64,000 nt of DNA from CAWACP01 sp963832965 (GTDB lineage Bacteria > Acidobacteriota > Terriglobia > Bryobacterales > Bryobacteraceae), in assembly GCA_963832965.1 (NCBI GenBank), contig CAWHVW010000003.1, positions 1,240,001 to 1,304,000 of the forward strand, in the 5' to 3' direction. Below are positions 50,757-60,424 of this stretch, in pieces (within the stretch, counting starts at the first letter, position 1; each line of letters starts with the position of its first letter). A model generated the notes under the pieces. It was given only the letters and a program-made list of their open reading frames with translations. It searched no databases and was not told the origin of the DNA. A program made the position numbers and the translations under genes.

Positions 50757-52118
50757 ATGGAAAGGACACCGTCTTCGCCGACCGCTCGTTTGATGGCCGG
50801 CCTGGTTGTGACGCTGGTGGCCGTCGGGGTGTTTTCCTGGTTTTCGCTGGCGCAAATTGCCGGCCTGCGGGATCTGCAAACCCGCGTGGTGGACCGCAAT
50901 CGCCGCGACTCACTGCAGCTTCTGCGCATCCAGAGCAACCTCAACTCGCTGGCCATCGCCATGCGAGACATGATCGGCGGCGATGAACCGTACGGGCTGG
51001 ACGCGTACAAAGGCCAATTTGACCGCTTGCGCATGGACCTTGATGACGCCATGCGTCTTGAGCAGCAACTCGCGCCCGCCGAACGAAGTCCGGACCGCCA
51101 GCATTTCCTGGCCGATTCACTCGGGCGCCTGTGGGCCGAGCTTGACCGCGCGTTCGCGTTGGCCGCCGCCGGCCACGACAAGGAAGCGCGGGAGATCGTC
51201 CGCACCACCACGCAGGCGGAACAGAGCGTTACCACCAGCGTCGCCCGCCTTCTGGTGGAAAACTACGTGGCCGAAGACCAGGCCATGGCCCGCATCCAGC
51301 AGATCTATGTCGGCGTGGAACGCAACGTCTATATCTTCGTCGCCGCCATGCTGCTCAGCCTTTCCTTCATCAGCTTGTACCTCATCCATTCCAATCGCCG
51401 TCTTTTCGAGCGCCTGGCCAGCCTGTCGGGCGAGCGCCGCGATCTTGCGCGCAAGCTGATCACCATGCAGGAGGAAGTGCTGCGCTCCATTTCGCGGGAA
51501 CTGCATGACGAATTTGGGCAGATCCTGACGGCCATCGGGGCCATGCTCACGCGCGCCGCCAAGCAAAACGTGCCCGAGCCGTTCAAAGAGGACGTCCGCG
51601 AAGTCCGCGACGTGGCCCAGCATACGCTGGAACGGGTGCGCAGTCTTTCACTCGTATTGCACCCCTCCATCCTCGACGAAGGCGGCCTGGAGCAGGCTAT
51701 CGACTGGTATCTTCCCGTCTTCGAAAAGCAGACCGGTATCGCGGTCACCTACAATAAGACGGGCGCGAGCGAAGCGATCCCCGATGGCATTGCCATTCAC
51801 GTGTACCGGGTCCTGCAGGAGGCGCTTAACAACGTCGCCCGGCATGCCCGCTGCGAGGCTGTTTCGGTACGTTTACGGCTCTCGCCGGCGGAGCTGGAGC
51901 TGGAGGTACGGGACCAGGGCGTGGGGCGCGGGTCCGGCGAACAGCGTAACGGACGGCGCGGGATCGGTATGGTGGCCATGCGCGAGCGGGCGGAGCTGTT
52001 GAAGGGCGGCATCGAATTTCTGCATCCCGCGGCAGGCGGCACAGTGGTGCGGCTTCGCGTGCCCATTGGTGAAGTGGCGGAGACATCGGAACGGGAGGCG
52101 CTCGCACGTGAGCAGTGA
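50757..52118 (+). CDS. Sensor histidine kinase of the NarL/NarX type (HisKA_3)
   Basis: The 453-residue protein has two membrane helices (LVVTLVAVGVFSWF near 20 and a FVAAMLLSLSFISLYLIHSN near 200) enclosing a helical periplasmic sensor of about 160 residues, and a cytoplasmic kinase: HisKA_3 motif EVLRSISRELHDEFGQILTA (His in ELHDE), then RVLQEALNNVARHARCEAVS (N box) and RRGIGMVAMRERAELLKG (G box). It overlaps the following response regulator by 11 bases, so the two form a two-component system. The signal is unknown. Confidence 0.92.
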   Translation: MERTPSSPTARLMAGLVVTLVAVGVFSWFSLAQIAGLRDLQTRVVDRNRRDSLQLLRIQSNLNSLAIAMRDMIGGDEPYGLDAYKGQFDRLRMDLDDAMRLEQQLAPAERSPDRQHFLADSLGRLWAELDRAFALAAAGHDKEAREIVRTTTQAEQSVTTSVARLLVENYVAEDQAMARIQQIYVGVERNVYIFVAAMLLSLSFISLYLIHSNRRLFERLASLSGERRDLARKLITMQEEVLRSISRELHDEFGQILTAIGAMLTRAAKQNVPEPFKEDVREVRDVAQHTLERVRSLSLVLHPSILDEGGLEQAIDWYLPVFEKQTGIAVTYNKTGASEAIPDGIAIHVYRVLQEALNNVARHARCEAVSVRLRLSPAELELEVRDQGVGRGSGEQRNGRRGIGMVAMRERAELLKGGIEFLHPAAGGTVVRLRVPIGEVAETSEREALAREQ

Positions 52119-52736
52119 AATTTCGGTTCTGCTGGCGGACGATCACAGTCTGGTGCGCAAGGGATTCCGGCGCATGCTGGAAGACGAGGAGGGCATCCGC
52201 GTGGTCGGCGAAGCGCAGGATGGCAGCGAGGCCATACGGCTGGCTCAGGAGCTGAAGCCGCAGGTGATCGTGATGGATATGTCCATGCCTGGCCTGAACG
52301 GCATGCAGGCTTCCATCGAGATTCTTAAGACGCTGCCGAAAACGGCCATTTTGATTCTCAGCATGTACTCGGAGGAGAATTACGTGCGCAACGCGCTGAA
52401 GGCGGGCGCGCGCGGCTACATCCTGAAGAACGCGGCGGACATCGACCTGGCCAGCGCCGTGAAGAAGGTGGCCGCGGGACAGCAGGTGATCGGCCCCGGA
52501 CTGATCAGCTCCACGCCGGGCGACTATGACGAAAGCGAAGAGAAGCTGACCGCTCGCGAGAAACAGGTGCTGCAATTGATCGCCGAGGGAAAATCGAACA
52601 AGGAAATCGCCGGGCTGCTGGAACTCAGCGTGAACACGGTCTCCGTGCACCGCGCCAACATCATGGAGGCGCTGGGCATTCATCGCACCGCGGAGCTGGT
52701 GCTCTACGCGGTGCGGAAGGGGTTAGTGCAACTCCC

Positions 52737-52740
<4 letters not shown>
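52108..52740 (+). CDS. NarL/LuxR-family response regulator
   Basis: The 210-residue protein has a receiver domain (SVLLADDHSLVRKGFRRMLE with the acidic pair, phospho-acceptor D57 in VIVMDMSMPGLNG, LKAGARGYILKNA) and a LuxR-type helix-turn-helix (LTAREKQVLQLIAEGKSNKE, IAGLLELSVNTVSVHRANIM). GTG 52108 follows GGGAGG. Its kinase is the overlapping gene upstream, and the FG-GAP protein downstream starts within its stop codon. Confidence 0.95.
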
Positions 52741-54398
<1,658 letters not shown>

Positions 54399-54401
54399 GC
54401 T

Positions 54402-54986
54402 TCAGCTTCGGATGAGCGCGGCCGCCGTGGCGATTTTGTGATCCGCGGTCCACGGCGGACCCAGCGATTTGCGGACAGCGTCAATGGCCGCCCTCAGTTC
54501 CGGCTCAGACATGGCGGCACTGGCGGATGCTCTGGCCCACACATCGCGTTCCCGCACGGTAACCAGAGGGGTCGCAAAGTGCTCACACGCCGACGCCACG
54601 GCGCCGGCATACAGGGCGCCTTCCGCCGCGTGAATTCGCGCATGCGACCGGAGAACCGCGGCGAGATCCTCCGGCGCGGACGCCAGAGTTGCCGGTACAC
54701 ACGCGCCGGTCACTTTCAGATTCCGGATTGCGTCCGCTATGGCCGTACGAGCGGTGTCCTCCGCAGCGCCGCGGACGGATTCGATCAGCTTCCGGGCATC
54801 GCGGAGCGGCAACTCCGCGGCCTCGTGGTACACGAACCGTCCGCAGCCCGGCGGGAGCAGTTCAATCCGGCAGCGATGAAGGACGCGCAGCGTTTCTCCT
54901 CCCACGGCGACGGCAACGAGTATCGCCCAACCGGTGTGGAGCCGAAAGCCAATGCGCGTGCCGGGCATGTGCACAGGATGCATCAA
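54402..54986 (-). CDS. Hypothetical protein
   Basis: I do not recognise this 194-residue protein. It begins with GTRIGFRLHTGWAILVAVAV, a beta-hairpin-like start, and continues as alternating helices with the Arg/Glu-rich CRIELLPPGCGRFVYHEAAE and a SHARIHAAEGALYAGAVASA segment. A shorter start at residue 7 (54968) would remove a Met-rich front. It converges on the FG-GAP protein with three bases between stops. The sequence looks like real coding DNA but no function is apparent. Confidence 0.6.
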   Translation of the reverse strand: MMHPVHMPGTRIGFRLHTGWAILVAVAVGGETLRVLHRCRIELLPPGCGRFVYHEAAELPLRDARKLIESVRGAAEDTARTAIADAIRNLKVTGACVPATLASAPEDLAAVLRSHARIHAAEGALYAGAVASACEHFATPLVTVRERDVWARASASAAMSEPELRAAIDAVRKSLGPPWTADHKIATAAALIRS

Positions 54987-55125
54987 ACCAGTCGCGGATG
55001 CAATCGATCCGAACGGACGAGGGCCGCGGAATCCACCGGGCTGACGCCGTATAACTTGCTGGCCATCGTGCGCTCTACCAGCCAGCAGCCGCCTCGCGCC
55101 ATATGCCCTTTCTGCCGTACTCTGC

Positions 55126-56205
55126 TTATGCGGGCGGCAATGCGCTGGGTTCCCTCAGGAAGGTCGCAGTCCGGTTGTTTGTACCGGGAAAAAGCGCGGC
55201 GTATTCCGCGGGCGTGCATTCCACGACTTCGTCCGGGCGCTCGTAGTGGCCGGGAAGTTTCGCCCGTACCGACAAATCCGCTCCCCGCTGCACCAGCAGT
55301 TGCACCACCGGCAGTCCGTAATCGCCATACTGGGTGGCCGCGTGGAAAACGGGCGTCTGGCCGCCAACTCCCGCTTCATCCAGCGTCGCGCGCGCGTTGA
55401 CGTCAGCCCCGCGGTCGAGAAGCATCCGGGCTGCTTCGACGTGCCCGTACTCGGCCGCCACGTGCAGCAGCGTGACCCCTTTGAGCGTGAGGTTGCGCGC
55501 GCCGGTGACACCAAAATCGAGTTCCGAGAATTGCCGACTCAGCAGCGTGGGATCGGCATCCAGATGCTCAGACAGGCGCTCCAGCCGGCCACGAAGCAGG
55601 TCCAGCACGGGAGGAAGGTGGTAACGGGTGATAGCTCCGGCGTCAAGAAGAATATCGATGCAGGCGCCGAGTTGCGGCGAACGCGCGTAGCTGGCGATGA
55701 CCTGATCAAGCGCGGTGTCCGGGTATTTCCGGCCCGCGCGGGCGCAATTCGGATTTGCGCCGTGGGCCAACAGCCATTGAAGCGGCTGTGGTTCCACGGT
55801 TTCGCACGGCGCGAAGATAACCGGGAAACGCCCGTGCCACTCGGCGTTCACGTGGGCGCCGTGGGCTACCAGAAGCTCCATCATGGGAATGCGATATGCG
55901 ACCAGCGCGGCGCGCATCAGCGGCCCATCGCCGCCCTGGTGCACGTCCGACCCGTTTTCGATCATCCACTTCGCCATGGCGAGACGCGCGGGAACCGGCG
56001 GCTCCCATGGAACTCTGCATTCGGCAACCCAGGTGAGCGGCCCGTCTTTGCCATAGCCCAACGGCGCGCAATGCAACTCCGGGTTGCGGGTCATCATAGC
56101 CTTGACGCGGTCAAGATCGTTGGCGTCGATGGCCTGTTTGAGATTGGCGATCTCCTCCGGGGAGTCGGGGAGCGCGGGCGGCGCGTCGTGCGAATCGTCT
56201 GACAT
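55126..56205 (-). CDS. Ankyrin-repeat protein
   Basis: The 359-residue protein contains several ankyrin units: LKQAIDANDLDRVKAMMTRN, MRAALVAYRIPMMELLVAHG followed by AHVNAEWHGR, LTLKGVTLLHVAAEYGHVEA then ARMLLDRGADVNARATLDEA, and a VVQLLVQRGADLSVRAKLPG end. These repeats mediate protein binding and are soluble; there is no signal peptide. A short N-terminal Pro/Asp-rich piece precedes them. It is the only gene between the hypothetical protein and the divergent methyltransferase-like gene. Partner unknown. Confidence 0.9.
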   Translation of the reverse strand: MSDDSHDAPPALPDSPEEIANLKQAIDANDLDRVKAMMTRNPELHCAPLGYGKDGPLTWVAECRVPWEPPVPARLAMAKWMIENGSDVHQGGDGPLMRAALVAYRIPMMELLVAHGAHVNAEWHGRFPVIFAPCETVEPQPLQWLLAHGANPNCARAGRKYPDTALDQVIASYARSPQLGACIDILLDAGAITRYHLPPVLDLLRGRLERLSEHLDADPTLLSRQFSELDFGVTGARNLTLKGVTLLHVAAEYGHVEAARMLLDRGADVNARATLDEAGVGGQTPVFHAATQYGDYGLPVVQLLVQRGADLSVRAKLPGHYERPDEVVECTPAEYAALFPGTNNRTATFLREPSALPPA

Positions 56206-56247
56206 TGCGCTCGATGTGGTTATTGTACAGTCGGGGGAGGCGGGAAG

Positions 56248-56928
56248 ATGACTCTCGGATTCAGATTGGCTCTCCGGTTCGCCCTCGGCTGGCCTGTCGC
56301 CGTCGCGGTGGTGCTTCTTCCCGCTGGCTCACCGAAATTTTGGCAGGGCTGGCTTTTTGTTGGTCTCTTTCTCGCAGCCAGCGCGTTCCTTACGTTCTGG
56401 CTCTATCGGCACGACCCCAGGCTGCTGGAGCGGCGCCTGCTGACTAAAGAAAAGATGAGCGAGCAGAAGCTTTTCAAGGTGCTTTGGGTACCGCTGTGGA
56501 TTGCCGCGCTTTCGCTTCCCGGTCTGGATTACCGTTTCGGCTGGTCCCGTGCGTTCGGCGGCGAAGTGCCATTGTGGCTGACGCTGTTGTCTCAGGGTCT
56601 GGTACTCTGCGGTTTCTTCTTGATTTTTCAGGTACTGAGGGTCAACACTTTCGCCTCGAGCGTGATTCAGGTGGAGGCCGGCCAGAGAGTGATATCAGAC
56701 GGTCCGTATCGGCTGGTCCGTCATCCGATGTACTCCGGCATTCTCCTGCTGGTTTTGTTTGCGCCCTTGGCGCTCGGCTCGTACATCGCGCTGCCCGTTT
56801 TCGCGCTGCTCATCCCGCTGCTGGTATTCCGCCTTATCCACGAGGAAAAAACTCTGCTCCGGGAACTGCCCGGCTACTCCGCATACTGCGAGGTTACGCG
56901 TTATCGTCTCGTTCCGTTCGTCTATTAG
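56248..56928 (+). CDS. Isoprenylcysteine carboxyl methyltransferase-like membrane protein
   Basis: The 226-residue protein has about five membrane segments and the ICMT/PEMT-like C-terminal motif: VISDGPYRLVRHPMYSGILL (RHP...Y SAM-site region), then LIHEEKTLLRELPGYSAYCE and VTRYRLVPFV. Bacterial members methylate various lipids or remain uncharacterised, so the substrate is open. A GGAGGCGGGAAG run precedes the ATG. The NTF2-thioredoxin gene follows after 28 bases. Confidence 0.82.
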   Translation: MTLGFRLALRFALGWPVAVAVVLLPAGSPKFWQGWLFVGLFLAASAFLTFWLYRHDPRLLERRLLTKEKMSEQKLFKVLWVPLWIAALSLPGLDYRFGWSRAFGGEVPLWLTLLSQGLVLCGFFLIFQVLRVNTFASSVIQVEAGQRVISDGPYRLVRHPMYSGILLLVLFAPLALGSYIALPVFALLIPLLVFRLIHEEKTLLRELPGYSAYCEVTRYRLVPFVY

Positions 56929-56956
56929 GCCACGCTAGTATGGCTATTACACGCCC

Positions 56957-57817
56957 ATGAGATCGATGCCACGCGTTCTGATGACAGCCGTTGCGATGTG
57001 GGTGGCCACGAAATCCGCGACAGGCGGACAATTCGCCCCGCTCGACGCATGGAAAGCGGCGGTAATGGCCGGTGACCAGGCGGCGCTAACCCGGCTTTAC
57101 AGCACGGACCCCGTTGCAGTTGGGCAAGTGGGAAAAACCGAGGTCGCCAACATGGAAGGCGAGTGGGTCTATTGGGCTGGATTGAAGTCCAGCGTGACCC
57201 GCCTCAACCTCAAAGTGCTGGACATCGTGGCGCTCCCGGAAAAAACGAGCGTGCTGCTGCGCATCGAAACCGGGAAAGCGGATGGCGAGGCCCAGGTTGC
57301 GGAAATGGTCCAGATATGGGCGCGGCAAGCGGATGGGTGGCGAATCATTTCCACGGGCCGCAGTGAACCCACTCCCGCCGCGGTGCGCCGCCTGCCGGAG
57401 CCGGCGACGCCCAATACGGGCTTGTATGCGCCGCCCGGCGAAGCGCAGGCGGAACTGACCGCGGCACTGGGGGTTGCGACGAGAGAGCATAAGCGCGTGC
57501 TGGTGGTGTTCGGAGCGAACTGGTGTTACGACTGCCACGTGCTGGACGCGACTTTCCATTCGAAAGATTTCGCGCCGCTGGTGAATGCCGGCTATGTGGT
57601 GGTGCACGTCAACATTGGCGAGGAGGGCAAGGACAACAACGATCTGGCCGCGCGCCTTGGCGTGGCGCTGGACCGGGGAATTCCCAGCCTGGGGGTTCTG
57701 GATGGGGACGGGAAAGTTGTGTTTGCCCAGCAAGACGGAGCGTTCGAATCCACCGTAAAGATCGGACCGGAGGATGTTCGTGCCTTCCTTGAAAAATGGA
57801 AGCCCCAACCGAGGTAG
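56957..57817 (+). CDS. Fusion of an NTF2/SnoaL-like domain with a thioredoxin domain
   Basis: The 286-residue product has a weak signal-like N-terminus, an NTF2/SnoaL-like domain in residues 25-130 (DAWKAAVMAGDQAALTRLYS ... VAEMVQIWARQADGWRIIST), a Pro-rich linker and a thioredoxin domain with VLVVFGANWCYDCHVLDATF (active site WCYDC), VVVHVNIGEEGKDNND and a cis-Pro in GIPSLGVLDGDGKVVF. It may act in periplasmic thiol chemistry. This domain order is uncommon and I have not seen a characterised protein of this kind. Confidence 0.78.
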   Translation: MRSMPRVLMTAVAMWVATKSATGGQFAPLDAWKAAVMAGDQAALTRLYSTDPVAVGQVGKTEVANMEGEWVYWAGLKSSVTRLNLKVLDIVALPEKTSVLLRIETGKADGEAQVAEMVQIWARQADGWRIISTGRSEPTPAAVRRLPEPATPNTGLYAPPGEAQAELTAALGVATREHKRVLVVFGANWCYDCHVLDATFHSKDFAPLVNAGYVVVHVNIGEEGKDNNDLAARLGVALDRGIPSLGVLDGDGKVVFAQQDGAFESTVKIGPEDVRAFLEKWKPQPR

Positions 57818-57832
57818 TCTGATAAGAACGCT

Positions 57833-58348
57833 ATGACCGCACGAAACCTCTGTCTTCTCGGATTGCTGGCGCTTCCGCTCGCGGCTCAATCGCCGGACCC
57901 GCCCGTGCTGCCAGCCGCGGCGATGGCCATTGAAGCCGGAGGGGACGTCAGCCTCAAGTATCATTTTGTGGCCGCCGGGAAGCAGATCTACAAGTGCGAC
58001 AACGGAGCATGGTCCAAAGGTTCCACCCCCGACGCCTCCCTCTACGACATGAACTCAAGTCTGAAGGTCCATCACGGCGCCGGGCCCTCCTGGACCATGG
58101 TGGACGGCAGCGGCACAATCAAGGCTATCGGCGCAACGGCCGTACACTTCGCCGCGCCCGACGGCGTCTCCATCGACTGGTTGAAACTCGATGCCGACAA
58201 GGCCAGCCGCACGGGCGCGTTCAGCGACGTCGGGATCATCCAACGCCTGTACACGGGCGCGGGCAAAGCTCCGGCGACGGCCTGCACTGGGAATCAGATG
58301 TACGAATCGCCTTACACCGCTCACTATTACTTCTGGACATCAAAGTAA
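57833..58348 (+). CDS. Secreted DUF3455 protein
   Basis: The 171-residue product has a signal peptide (LCLLGLLALPLAAQ) and then the DUF3455 pattern: LKYHFVAAGKQIYKC, a WSKGSTPDASLYDM segment, GAGPSWTMVDGSGTIKAIGA and a GAFSDVGIIQRLYTGAGKAP block with a Cys near the end (ATACTGNQMYESPYTAHYYF). Family members are secreted proteins of unknown function. It follows the thioredoxin fusion by 15 bases and precedes the decayed toxin-antitoxin locus. Confidence 0.88.
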   Translation: MTARNLCLLGLLALPLAAQSPDPPVLPAAAMAIEAGGDVSLKYHFVAAGKQIYKCDNGAWSKGSTPDASLYDMNSSLKVHHGAGPSWTMVDGSGTIKAIGATAVHFAAPDGVSIDWLKLDADKASRTGAFSDVGIIQRLYTGAGKAPATACTGNQMYESPYTAHYYFWTSK

Positions 58349-58397
58349 GTTCGCTTCGCGTGTTGCCTCACTTCCGGTTTTCGCGTACCTTGAAGGC

Positions 58398-58621
58398 ATG
58401 GAAGTACATTTCACACCCGAGCAGGAAACGGAGCTTTCCCAAATCGCCACCCACGCCGGGACGACGTTGAGCGCTTGGTGAAGGAAGCAGCCTTGCGCCT
58501 GCTACGGGAAGAGGCCCGCTTTCGCGCCGCCGTCCGGGAAGGCATCGCACAGGCCGACCGGGACGAGTTCATTGAAGAAGAAGAAATGGACGCCCGCCTG
58601 GAGCAGATGTTGCGCTCGTAG
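58398..58621 (+). pseudogene. Antitoxin-like gene broken by a one-base frameshift
   Basis: From ATG 58398 the frame reads MEVHFTPEQETELSQIATHA then stops at 58479-58481 after about 27 residues. In the next frame, starting near 58463 (DVERLVKEAALRLLREEARF, then RAAVREGIAQADRDEFIEEE and a MDARLEQMLRS end), the rest of a 74-residue antitoxin of the small ribbon-helix-type group reads on to the stop at 58619-58621. The total length is 224 bases, one short of 75 codons, which fits a single-base deletion around 58461-58466. A toxin gene starts 2 bases after the stop, as in intact pairs. A sequencing error could produce the same picture. Confidence 0.7.
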
Positions 58622-58623
58622 AC

Positions 58624-59043
58624 ATGCGTATCCGCTGGACGCCCGCCGCCGCAGCGGACTTGCAGAGCATTAGCGATTACCTCAAAGAACACTATCCGCG
58701 TTACCGCGACCCAACCATGCGGAAGCTTTACGGCACCATCCGCGAGTTGAAGGGATGGCCGGAGCGTGGCCGACCGGGGCGCGAGGAAGGCACCCGAGAG
58801 ATTTTGTTTCCTCCAACGCCTTAGTTTAGGTGGCTGCTGAAAAAGCCCGAAAACCGCTTGTTTACACGCGCGGCTCGGAAACGTAGCTACGCGTTTGCAG
58901 GTGGTTTACCGAACCGCGACGGTGATGGATCGGGGACCAGATAGCCCTTTTCAGCATCCTGCTGCTATGTGGCTATTTACCGCGTGAGAGAGCAGACCAT
59001 CGAAGTCATGCGTATTTATCACGCCGCACAGGATAGACGTTAG
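58624..59043 (+). pseudogene. ParE/RelE-family toxin gene interrupted by a 144-bp insertion
   Basis: The first part reads MRIRWTPAAAADLQSISDYL, then KEHYPRYRDPTMRKLYGTIR and a GRPGREEGTREILFPPTP end before a TAG at 58822-58824. The missing tail continues at 58966 in the same frame as YVAIYRVREQTIEVMRIYHA followed by AQDRR and a stop at 59041-59043. Joined, the pieces give 91 residues with the order of a ParE-type toxin (beta strand, helical pair, then the GREEGTREILFPPxPYVAIYRV core). The intervening 58822-58965 is unrelated, so the toxin is inactive unless excised. Confidence 0.85.
58822..58965. mobile_element. Short non-coding insertion (MITE-like) in the toxin gene
   Basis: The 144-base insertion separates two in-frame halves of a ParE-like gene. 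Its ends contain inverted TGCTGAAAA sequences: GGTGGCTGCTGAAAAAG near 58829-58845 on the left, and the reverse complement around CTTTTCAGCATCCTG (58947-58961) on the right. TA occurs at both borders (58822-58823 and 58966-58967), compatible with a TA target duplication and a 142-base element. It encodes no protein. The ends recall those of several insertion sequences, but the family was not determined. Confidence 0.6.
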
Positions 59044-59440
59044 GCGCGTCTTCCCCCTCCGTTCCTCTTCGTGCCCTCCCCGGGGCACGGTGGGATAACC
59101 TTGAGCGGCGCCGCAACGATGGGCCGCTGAGATCGTTCTGCTGAAGGCTTTGCGCGGCATTGGTCACGTTGAGAACGTCCGCCGAGATGGCAGCTTTGCC
59201 AATTCCCAGTAAGTTCTGGGCCGCGCGTGTTGACAAGCGGTCTTCGAGCTTGCTTAGCGGTCTCCGGCATCCCGCGCGGCACATGAATCAGTGACGATCA
59301 GTTCACGGACCTGCAGGCGTCCAATCGCGAGATCCCGACCGAGACCGACTTCAACTTTGCCTTGCCCACGTTGAGCTGCCGACAGCGGCTCGGCCAATGG
59401 TGAACTGTCGAAGAGCTTTGGTATTCGTCACGAATCTAAC
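59044..59440 (-). pseudogene. Probable remnant of a TonB-dependent receptor C-terminus
   Basis: On the minus strand one frame reads DRLSTRAAQNLLGIGKAAIS followed by ADVLNVTNAAQSLQQNDLSG and P (59120-59206 for the second part), which resembles the last beta strands of Oar-type outer-membrane receptors (a DVLNxxN segment followed by a QQND..GP turn). The surrounding sequence lacks an open frame and shows frame changes. No start or coherent gene is visible in the 410 bases between the toxin remnant and the nucleoside hydrolase gene. The identification is tentative. Confidence 0.3.
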
Positions 59441-59455
59441 CCGCTCAATTGTTTG

Positions 59456-60424
59456 TCAGCGCAGAGCCCCGCAGAGCGCCTGCTTCCAGCGCAGGGCATC
59501 AATGGCCCAATAAACCTTCGTCTTCGGCGCGCCATTGATCACTTCCGCCCACGTCCCGCGATTCCGCTCATTCGCCGCCACACCCAAACGATCCACGACG
59601 GTCATGCCGCGCGTCAGCTCGGTCGCCGTTTCGATCTCCACATGGTGCGGGCTCGATTCGTAACCGATCGAGGGATCGAGCGCGATCGACATGGCCACGG
59701 GGTCCGGGAGTGAGATGCCGTCCTCGCCCGTTTGCACGCGATAGGCTTCTCGCGCGGTGCTGTTGCACTCTATGGCGAAATGGGCGAGCGGAGTGCCAAT
59801 CCCCTGGATGAACTCGATGTCACCGGGCGACACCACCGCCGCGCCGCGGCAGAGCTGCCACCCCACCATCTCAATTGCCAAGCCGCCGCGGAACACCACG
59901 CGAGCGGCCTCGGGATCGACCCACATGGTGTATTCGGCGGCGGGCGTAACGTTGCCCTCGCAACACGGGGCTCCCCCCATGACCACGCAGCGTCCCACGT
60001 TGCCGGCCAGATCGGGCGCCTGCGCCAGGGCGAGCGCAAGATTGGTGAGCGGGCCGAGGGTCACCACCAGAATCCCGGGATTGCCGCGCACCAGGGAGAT
60101 GATGGCATCTACCGCGTGCTGCTTCTCCGCGCCTCGCCGCGATTCCGGGTACCCGTGATCGCCGAGACCGTCATGCCCGTGAAACCACTCGGCGGTGATC
60201 AGGCGGCGGGCCAGCGGCTTTCCGGCGCCCTGATATACCGGAGTGCGAACGCCGCAGAGTTCACTGGTATAGAGAGCATTGCGCGTGGCCTGCTCGACGC
60301 GGACGTTGCCGGCCACGGTGGTAATTGCGATCACCCGATCGCCGGCGGAACGAAGCGCCATGATCAACGCCACGGCGTCGTCCGACGCGGTGTCGGTGTC
60401 GATGAGAATCGGCTCGGCCATCAT
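59456..60424 (-). CDS. Inosine-uridine preferring nucleoside hydrolase family protein
   Basis: Nucleoside hydrolases cleave ribonucleosides to base and ribose. The 322-residue protein has the N-terminal metal motif ILIDTDTASDDAVALIMALR (DTDxxxDD-type), a GNVRVEQATRNALYTSELCG segment, HGHDGLGDHGYPES, and VVTLGPLTNLALALAQAP and VVMGGAPCCEGNVTPAAEYT, all family landmarks. The start is taken at 60424, whose ATG overlaps the stop of the upstream alcohol dehydrogenase gene (ATGA), so the two are translationally coupled. The base specificity cannot be read from sequence. Confidence 0.92.
   Translation of the reverse strand: MMAEPILIDTDTASDDAVALIMALRSAGDRVIAITTVAGNVRVEQATRNALYTSELCGVRTPVYQGAGKPLARRLITAEWFHGHDGLGDHGYPESRRGAEKQHAVDAIISLVRGNPGILVVTLGPLTNLALALAQAPDLAGNVGRCVVMGGAPCCEGNVTPAAEYTMWVDPEAARVVFRGGLAIEMVGWQLCRGAAVVSPGDIEFIQGIGTPLAHFAIECNSTAREAYRVQTGEDGISLPDPVAMSIALDPSIGYESSPHHVEIETATELTRGMTVVDRLGVAANERNRGTWAEVINGAPKTKVYWAIDALRWKQALCGALR

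Noticed and set aside
54983..55219. A 78-residue minus-strand open frame between the hypothetical and ankyrin genes
   Set aside because: It overlaps the ankyrin gene, has no ribosome binding site and a composition unlike a folded protein.
58461..58481. Programmed frameshift in the antitoxin gene
   Set aside because: The site (GGGACGACGTTG) has no slippery heptamer or following structure; a simple one-base deletion or sequencing error is more likely.
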